NCBI RefSeq assembly: GCF_003576645.1
Contig: NC_044922.1
Span: forward strand, 10,203,946-10,267,945
Origin: Ipomoea triloba
Lineage: Eukaryota; Streptophyta; Magnoliopsida; Solanales; Convolvulaceae
DNA length: 64,000 nt
Reading direction: 5' to 3'
Position 1 is the first letter of the stretch. Each line of letters opens with the position of its first letter. A program made the position numbers and the translations under genes. The notes under the pieces are model-generated. The model made no database searches and was not told the DNA's origin. It saw nothing but the letters and a program-made list of their open reading frames with translations. Below, piece by piece: positions 56,706 to 64,000 of this stretch.

Positions 56706-58068
56706 TTCTCAATTTCTCTGCAACATATCCAGAAACTAAGATTTCCAAAATATCTTTCATGTACGTGATTAGTATTTTCTTTTCATTTCTCAAAACATTT
56801 ATTTCCTCAAAAATCAAGCTTGTTNTTTCTAGACAGTTAGGGATTAAATCAGATAAATCTAAGGTGGAAAATAGCTTAATTCGGGAAATTATTAATACCA
56901 TAATTATTCTAAAATTAATCCCGATATTAATCACCCAATTTCTGAATTTTTCAATACATCGCGAAATTTAGCGGTTCGCAGGCTCGTAACAAGTTACATC
57001 CTTATAACTCATCTAGTATCAATCTTAACTAAGAAAAATGTTCATACTTAATCACATTATGTATAATAATCCATTTCTTATGAAAATTCGAACCAAATAT
57101 GCGTCCTTAAAATTTTCACGGTTCGTGCCTGGTACGTAGATCGTAACTTATTAATAACTATTCTTGCTAAAAAAAATTCTCTGAAAGTACTAGGGTTCAT
57201 TTCTTAATTATTATAACTTACAAAAATATTTATTCCTCGAATTCAAAAATTATCGAAATTGGTGAGGGGTTACAACTAGGGCATTTATTGTCCTGTTGAT
57301 TTGAGGAGCGGTTAGGTTTTGCCTACCACTAGGGCCTGTGTACCCTCTTTTGTGGAGTATTCGGTAGGAAAAATAGTAACTTCCCGCTGAGGCTTGAAAT
57401 TATCACTCGGGGGTGTGCACACTTAAGGTTAAAGTCCTGATTCCATTGGCACGGGAATTTTGCGGAGTGTTCAACGCGGAGCTGTTCACTAGGGCTTAAG
57501 TATAAAGGACCCTGTCCCATTGTGTATGTGGTATGCTTCCATATGATTTTATTATTTTATATATATAACTGATTTTTGAAGCAAAGGCAATGCAACTAAG
57601 TTTTGAAAAGTTTTGGTAAAGTATTTTCTTTTCTAAAATTAATTTAAGGTCAGGGGCAGGCAGTCCCTTAGCAAAGTTTTGCTAACCCCACCTTTCTCTT
57701 TCATGTTGTTGTTGTTGTTTGCTTGCTTGAGTAGCAAGTATTAATTGATGAGTTATGCAGTGTCGAGTGCGGTAGAACGAGTTGCAGATGGCTCTCGAGG
57801 TGAGATGGCTCTCGAGGCCTAGTTGATTTATATGTATTTCGAAGTTTGAGAATGATGTTTTAGTTTAAGACTTTTGTATTGAGAATTGTTATTATCTTCT
57901 ATTTTGTAGTTAGCCTTAGCACTTAAGTATTGTGGTTGCCTAAGTGTGGTCGTAATACCTCAATAAAGTTGGGTAAGCTTCCGCAATGATATTAGTGAAA
58001 AAAAATTGGGAAATTTGGTCTAAATTGGTTTGGTGAAAAAAAAATAGGTCGTTTTTTAGGGTGTTACA

Positions 58069-59194
58069 TGTTGTTATCTAGTCTGGGGCTGCCTACATAG
58101 CTTACCAACCCTTTATGATGTGGATCCTTAGGGATTAATTCGTGAATCGACTCTCCAAGAAAATCCAAGGGTGGCCCGATCTTTTCCTCACAAGACAACA
58201 CGAACAAGAACAAAGTTTGATGGTGCAAGAGATGGATTTGGACCATGAAGGGGCTGGTTTGGGGGATTGTTTTTTTGTTTTTTGATTAGGATATTTCCGC
58301 CACACCTTGGTCTTAGGTGATAAGGAATGAATGGCACCACAAGATTGGTATTATCTTGATAAGCCTAAAACACCTCTCAAATCCATGAGAAAACAAGAAA
58401 ATGTCTTGACATTTTCAGATTTAATTCAACTTCATAATTCTCCATCCTATCATCATGGTGTTCACCTTTTAAATAGGCTAATATACATATATCTCAAGGA
58501 GATCAAAAGACTCCCACTACAAGGCAATGAATGGCATCCACTCCTCCTAAACATGGAACCTAAAACAAAGTAAATAAAGAAAATGAATAACATTAAAACT
58601 ATACTAAATGATGATTTATTTGCCTTAATGGTCTGAGTTCAACTTCATTTGATATCTCCCAAGGCAGCCACGAAATTTGGACCATTCTTCATTGATTTTT
58701 CACTTGGTTAAATGCCAACATGTCATCTCAATGTATCAAAATCAGCTTGGTAAATTTATTGGGCATTTATTTGTTATTGGTGTTTAATTGGAAATGATTA
58801 AGGCCTCCAAATACCAAGTTAGGCAATTGATTAAAAATAATCCTTAATTTGCAACATCAAATTAATTCTTTTGACATATCCTCATCACATATCCTTATCA
58901 CTTCATGGTCGAGGGTATGATCTATACCCTCATCCATCGCCTCTTCATGATTGGGTTGTGATTAATTAGTACTTTGGCACATGGCTTCCTCGAAGATGGG
59001 CTCCGAGTCCTCCCTCATAGATCCTTCCATCTAGCCCCTAACCACGGTTTCACGGGCTCTCCGTTTTGAGGCCCTATCGCTAGTGGTGCTTTTCTCCTTC
59101 CTTGCGAAGTGTTGAGTCGGGTGGGAAGCGGGTTTGCCTGAGTGTTCGGACCAACAGTCAGCTGCCCGGCCGAGTCGGGGTGCGCCAATCACTG
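58069..59194. other. Unassigned sequence between H and repeat R
   Basis: AT-rich to about 58930 with no frame above 80 codons. 59040-59200 is less AT-rich and has a short basic minus-strand frame (KEKSTTSDRASKRRARETVV) that I cannot place. No feature is supported. Confidence 0.4.
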
Positions 59195-59744
59195 GTTTCT
59201 TGGGATCGGGTCCACCATAAAATGGGTATAGGGGTACAGAATGGGGGTAGGAAGAAAGTAGCTTTATTACCCGATGCGTTAGACCCAAAATAATACGTAC
59301 AAAGCCCGAGATATTGGCCCAAAAACGACGACCCAAAGAATACATATATAATAAATACTATAACCTTAGAATTGAATAGGGCCCAAAATGGCGGTCTGAA
59401 TAATAAATAAGCTAGGGAACTAACAAATAAAATAGAATTAAGTATGTTACCAACCGGACTCAAACCCTGGCGTGCTAGCAGGAAAACGAAGGCTCAGACC
59501 ACTCAACTAGAAAGAACGTTGTGAACTAAGGGATGCCTTTTAAAGAGAAGGAAGGGTGCCTATTTATATTGTTGTAAGACTCACGGATCGTTGACAAATG
59601 GACGGCATCTGACAGCCTTCATTCTTGGCCACACACGTGTCCCCCCACTACTTTGCTTCAAGTATACTCCCATGCATAAGTGGAGCTTCTTGCTTTTTAA
59701 TACACAAGATCTTGAGTGGCTTGTTGGTGTAGAATTAGTGATGT
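59195..59744 (-). repeat. Dispersed repeat R, copy 2
   Basis: Matches 46201-46760. It is interrupted at 59745 by the CACTA terminus. Confidence 0.7.
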
Positions 59745-59804
59745 CACTATTACAAAAACCCATTTTAACATTGGTTATTTTTCGACGTAGTTCTCGCCGA
59801 CGTA

Positions 59805-60000
59805 GTAAATAAATGAGTCGACGTCGTATGTATTTATAAAAATAATAATAATAGATACGACGTCAGTTTTTCTAAAAAACCGACGTTGTATGTTCATTTT
59901 TTTTTAAAAAAAAAAAGGACATACGACGTCGGTTTTTTATAAAAAAAAAAATGAATAAATAAATATACAACGTCAGTTTTTCTAAACAACCGACGTCTTA
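59805..60000. repeat. CACTA subterminal repeats (GACGTC motifs)
   Basis: At least seven CGACGTC/CAACGTC copies alternate with A/T runs, as in binding sites for CACTA transposases. Confidence 0.75.
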
Positions 60001-60044
60001 TCTATTTTTTTTAACAAAATAGAAAATATTCACGTAGTTCACAC

Positions 60045-60295
60045 CAAAAAAAAAAAACCATAATTGCAGACACCACATTAGCCCCATAATTGCAATGTAC
60101 CCTTCAAACCCCCATTTAGTTGGAGCCTTCTCTAAGAAATCTTTGTTTGCACAAGCCGGTATCTCATTTACCGCATTATATGCACACATCAAACAACGGC
60201 TAATTAAACACATCAATGGTTGATCTGTGTCCTCCATATCTTACCTTGTTACCACAGCATTGAAGCTATATCTAGAAAATTCATGCCACATATCT
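60045..60295 (-). pseudogene. Beta-D-xylosidase (GH3) gene fragment captured by CACTA
   Basis: On minus the frame reads RYSFNAVVTR, a stop (TAA, probably from CAA for Gln), then DMEDTDQPLM. It continues CLMCAYNAVNEIPACANKDF, LEKAPTKWGFEGYI. This follows the plant beta-xylosidase/arabinofuranosidase pattern FNAVVTKQDLEDTYQPPF and CSYNAVNGVPAC, then WGFKGYITSDCD. The fragment ends just before the catalytic Asp region, where the sequence degenerates near a T/A run (60040-60060). A complete enzyme has about 770 residues; about 80 are present. Host enzymes act on cell-wall xylan. This copy cannot. Confidence 0.75.
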
Positions 60296-60497
60296 AGGGT
60301 TGTATCTGAGCCTGTCTAACATGTGCGACTGCACAGGACCCCCAATTTTTGGGGGCCCCATATTAAAAAAAAAATTATATGTATATATAATTTACAAAAG
60401 TTTATGCTAAATGTATGGAGATTGGACCAATTTGTGACAAGATGAAATTGAACCTAATTGACAATTGCTTTAGAAACCCTATATATATATATATATA
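60296..60497 (+). mobile_element. hAT derivative, second copy, truncated
   Basis: Closely matches 52885-53090 (GTATCTGAGC, CCCCCAATTTTTGGGGGCCC). It is broken in its internal (TA)n tract, where the next element begins. Confidence 0.85.
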
Positions 60498-61364
60498 GTC
60501 ATTATCAGGTGTGGCCTGGTCATTAGGTGTGACCGTGCGGCCTATTTTCAGCCATTAGATCATATCAAGTCATCAAATCAACGTGCAATATATATATGTT
60601 ACAAAACACACCATTCTATGTACTAAAACGCACAAGAAGACAGATAGAGCACACTATTCCACACTATAACCAAATGCCCCTATTCGCTTAAAATTCATCA
60701 ATATACGTGAAAAAACGCATCATTCTACGTATTAAAATGTACCACAACATGTCTAATGTCAGATTATAAGCATACAATATTTACATATATTAGAAAAGAT
60801 GTGCTAAAATATGCAACATTCTAGGTATTAAAATGCACCACGTGTGTTAAAATGCACAATTCCACTCGTTGAAAATCTCCATCTCAGATTATAAACATGT
60901 ACTATTACACTTATTAAAAAACATGTGTTAAAATACACACCATTCAACGTATTAAAATGCAGCAGAGGACGGATTAAAACACACCATTCCACAATACACT
61001 TATTAGAAACATGTGCTAAAATACACATCATTCTACGTATTAAAATGCACCAGAGGACGTATTAAAATATACCATTGCACAACACAGTTACACATCATTC
61101 TACGTATGAAAATGCACCAGCGGATAGATTAAAACACACCATTTCATAACACAGTTAATGCACCAATATACATAATAAAACGCACCACGGCATGTATTCA
61201 AACGCACCACACTATGTACTAAAATGAACCATTTCAATTCACGTAATATAGATACTAAAATTACCATAATACCCCCACTTAAACATACGTGAATTTTAGT
61301 TGTATTAATGAAATCGGACGACGTAGATTAAGCCGCACGATCGCACCGGTGAAACATGCCGCTT

Positions 61365-61369
<5 letters not shown>
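60498..61369. mobile_element. (TA)n-bounded element T1
   Basis: About 0.87 kb between (TA)n tracts, built from degenerate AAAACACACCATTC and TTAAAATGCACCA modules. The ends carry GTGACCGTGCGGCC-like and GCCGCACGATCGCACC-like inverted motifs. A relative lies at 61863. No coding potential. Confidence 0.65.
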
Positions 61370-61429
<60 letters not shown>

Positions 61430-61612
61430 NNNNNNNNNNNNNNNNNNNNNNNNNNNNNNNNNNNNNNNNNNNNNNNNNNNNNNNNNNNNNNNNNNNNNNN
61501 NNNNNNNNNNNNNNNNNNNNNNNNNNNNNNNNNNNNNNNNNNNNNNNNNNNNNNNNNNNNNNNNNNNNNNNNNNNNNNNNNNNNNNNNNNNNNNNNNNNN
61601 NNNNNNNNNNNN
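61430..61612. other. Assembly gap (183 N)
   Basis: Within a (TA)n tract after T1. Confidence 1.
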
Positions 61613-61841
61613 CACACCACTCAATGTTACGAAATACACCACTCAATGTTAAGAAACACACCACACAAATATGCAATGTGGTGTGTTTCTTAACATTGTG
61701 GTGTGTTTCTTAACATTGTGGTGTGTTTCATTGTGTTTCATTGTGGTGTGTTTCTTAACATTGAGTGGTGTATTTCGTAACATTGAGTGGTGTGTGACCG
61801 TACGGCCGCACGGGAAAGCACGGCCGCACCTGAAATTATTT
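61613..61841. mobile_element. Fragment of a (TA)n-bounded element with a 52-nt palindrome
   Basis: Perfect 52-nt arms at 61613-61664 and 61743-61794 surround a 78-nt loop of TGTGGTGTGTTTCTTAACAT repeats. It ends in GACCGTACGGCCGCACGGG and a (TA)n tract. The left arm touches the N gap and may be longer. Confidence 0.75.
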
Positions 61842-61862
61842 CTATATATATATATATATATA

Positions 61863-62622
61863 GTCATGATCAGGTGTTGCCTGGTCATTAGGTGTGGCCG
61901 TGTGGCCTATTTTCAGCCATTAGATCATATCAACTCATCAAATCAACGCGCAATATATATATATTTTACAGAACACACCATTCTACGTACTATAACGCAC
62001 CAGAGAACCGATAAAACACAACATTCCACACAATATACCAAATGCGTCTATTCACTTAAAATTCATCAATATACTTAATAAAACACATCATTGTAGGTAT
62101 TAAAATGTACCACAACGTGCCTCATGTCATATTATAAGCAAACACTATTTACACATATTAGAAAACATGTGCTAGTTTTCAAAAAAAAAAAAACATGTGC
62201 TAAAATATGCACCATTATACGTATTAAAATGCACCATTATACGTATTAAAATGCACCACACTTATTAGAAACACATGTGTTAAAATACACACCATTCAAT
62301 GTATTAAAATGCACCAGACGACGTATTAAAACACAGCATTCCACAACACAGTTACACAATGAAAATGCACCAACGGATAGATTAAAACACACAATTCCAC
62401 AACACAGTTAATGCACCAACATACGTAATAAAACGCACCACAACATGTATTCAAACGCACCACACTATGTACTAAAATGCACCATTCCAATTCACGTAAT
62501 ATAAATACTAAAATTACCATAATAACCCCACTTAAACATACGCGAATTTCAGTAGGATTAATGAAATTGGACGATGCAGATTAGGCCGCATGACCGCAGC
62601 GGAGCTCCCCGCCGCATTTGAA

Positions 62623-62625
<3 letters not shown>
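61863..62625. mobile_element. (TA)n-bounded element T2
   Basis: Near full-length relative of T1 (GTCATGATCAGG at the start, CCGCATTTGAACCAAT at the end). It lies between (TA)n tracts. Confidence 0.65.
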
Positions 62626-62680
<55 letters not shown>

Positions 62681-62683
<3 letters not shown>

Positions 62684-63868
62684 AATTAATCAAATGCGGC
62701 CTGTGCATTACGTGCGGTCGTGTGGCCCAAGATATGCCGCTGGATGGAGGTGATCTGACGGTGGAGGTTATATATTAGGATTTAGGAAGTTTAATACGCG
62801 TAACTTAAGTGGGGCTTTATGATAATTGTAAGTGGGAATGTAATATTAGAGTACAGAATGCACCAACAAACGTATTACTAAAACACACCATTCAACATAC
62901 TAAAATGCACCAGTTCTTAAATTAAAACACACCACATAACCACCACACACCAAATGCAACTACTCTCGTAAAATTCACCACCATGTGTATTCCAAATGCA
63001 ACTACTCTCGTAAAATTCACCACCATGTGTATTAAAAATGCAACTACTCTCGTAAAATTCACCACCATGTGTATTAAAACACACCATTCTATGTTATAAA
63101 ATGCACCACTGGAGAAATTAAAACACACCATTCCCCACCATACCGAAATACACCACTCAATTCAAATGTACCAACGAAATTAAAACACACCATTATACGT
63201 TATAAAATGCACCAGTTCTCAGATTAAAACACACCACTTAAACACCACACACCAAATGCAACTACTCTCCTACAATTCACTACCATGTGTATTAAAACAC
63301 ACCATTCTACGTTATAAAATGCACCACTGGACAAATTAAAACACACCATTCCCCATCATACCGAAATACAACACTCAATTCAAATGCACCAACAAAATTA
63401 AAACACACCATTATACGTTATAAAATGCACCAGTTCTCAGATTAAAACACACCACTTAAACACCACACACCAAATACACATACTATTGCGAATTACACCA
63501 ATATTATCTCAAATATGAACTAGATTAATGTTGATAATGCACAGAGTATTGCGAATTACTCCATTCTCATTTCTCTGTTGGAGTCGACCTGTGCATTTTG
63601 TTCGGAACGGAGCACTCGTTGCTAGTGATGGAGTCCCTTCTACGCTCGTCTGGTGTTTGTTGCTCAGTGCTCCTCGACTTCAAGTCTCCGTCGTCGTCTG
63701 ATCTGGTTTTGAAATTGTAGTGAATTGTCAACATTATCCTACCCGTTCGCGTAGCTAAAGATCGGCGCCTGTATTGTTTGGATTAATATGAAGCCTTAGA
63801 TCATGGGATCTAATGGTGCAAATAAGGCCACACAGCCGCACGGGGGAGACTGGCCACATCTGATGGGG

Positions 63869-63870
<2 letters not shown>
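62681..63870. mobile_element. (TA)n-bounded element T3
   Basis: Starts AATCAAATGCGGCCTGTGC and ends CTGGCCACATCTGATGGGGC, which are inverted and related. It has a 42-bp unit three times (62957-63075) and a 218-bp tandem duplication (63081-63298, then 63299-63475). 63490-63780 is less repetitive. Confidence 0.6.
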
Positions 63871-63914
<44 letters not shown>

Positions 63915-64000
63915 TGCATTCACATGCAAACCCCCTTAAAATACAAACATGTGGATTAATACTAACTTTTAGATTAGATATAATGGATGGACAAGATGTA
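63871..64000. repeat. (TA)n tract and start of another element
   Basis: (TA)20 at 63871-63910, followed by GGGTTGCATTCACATGCAAA. The insert runs off the window. Confidence 0.6.

Larger units (their letters stand above)
55068..57274 (-). mobile_element. Solo LTR G (E family, 2207 bp) nested in H
   Basis: It begins TGTAACACCCCGG and ends GTGAGGGGTTACA, with perfect ACTAG duplications (55063-55067 and 57275-57279). It is about 1 kb shorter than E; a single N at 56825 joins parts that are not adjacent in E or F, so sequence is missing there. It carries the longest LTR protein. Confidence 0.92.
51768..58068 (+). mobile_element. LTR H (A family, plus strand), probably solo
   Basis: It begins TGTGACACCGG and ends AGGGTGTTACA. 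It aligns in opposite orientation to the A LTRs (TGTTCATTTAGTC near the start; GGGGGTGTGCACACTTAAGG near the end). No primer site follows. Flanks TATTG and TGTTG differ by one base, so a solo LTR with a mutated target duplicate is likely. It contains MITE, hAT, hairpin and LTR G insertions. Confidence 0.75.
59745..60295 (+). mobile_element. CACTA (En/Spm-type) transposon, left end
   Basis: It starts CACTATTACAAAAACCC, a CACTA-type terminus. Subterminal repeats ACGACGTCGGTTTTT, in both orientations with variants, follow at about 59805-60000. A gene fragment lies just inside. The right end is not seen before another element begins at 60296. Confidence 0.75.

Noticed and set aside
58064..58573. 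Possible host exons after LTR H (60-80 aa frames on both strands)
   Set aside because: Short, no recognisable domain, no splice-consistent extension; left as unassigned.
59031..59345. 104-aa basic frame near repeat R
   Set aside because: Partly overlaps the dispersed repeat and I recognise no domain; insufficient to call a gene.

Overview
The window is repeat-dominated eudicot plant DNA and I find no intact host gene in it. The base composition is AT-rich with many (TA)n tracts. The retrotransposons use the usual plant primer sites (TGGTATCAGAGC for Ty3/gypsy, a tRNA-Asp type site for the Athila-like element). hAT, CACTA and MITE elements and a plant-type glycosyl hydrolase fragment are also present. 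An asterid or caryophyllid is plausible, but the sequence does not settle it.

Layout, 1-42.3 kb: a stack of nested LTR elements. An Athila-like element (D, minus strand; pieces 15514-15982, 24056-27591, 40327-42308) is the oldest visible layer. It was hit by gypsy C (minus; right LTR 13020-15513, protease remnant 12223-12747), gypsy-type I (plus; 15983-24055, TSD CAAAT, non-coding interior) and chromodomain-type gypsy E (plus; 27592-40326, TSD GAAAA, defective gag-pol). C was hit by element A (minus; 1-12183, interior only 493 bp). The right LTR of A was hit by LTR B (2983-8585, TSD TATTG). The RNase H region of E was hit by a solo Athila-type LTR (34013-35258, TSD ACTAC).

Layout, 42.3-64 kb: a broken copia element (minus, about 42309-46036), a dispersed repeat (46201-46760, again at 59195-59744) and a minisatellite (47132-47671, resuming at 51389) split by solo LTR F (47672-51388, TSD CCTTA). 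Next is an LTR of the A family (H, plus, 51768-58068) carrying a fold-back MITE, an 831-bp hAT derivative, a perfect 22-nt hairpin and nested solo LTR G (55068-57274, TSD ACTAG). The right end has a CACTA terminus (59745) with a captured beta-xylosidase fragment, a second hAT copy, and a chain of (TA)n-bounded elements rich in CACACCATT/GCACCA motifs.

The most interesting signal is a proline-rich, acidic protein of about 145-184 residues encoded inside the LTRs of the E/B/F/G family. It is recognisable in all five LTR copies and preceded at a nearly fixed distance (138-142 nt) by a possible 5' splice site, with a CTAAC-like branch point and an acceptor directly before the ATG. Several anomalies (B interior, flanks of N gaps, paired 40-bp stutters) look like assembly artefacts and are flagged as such.
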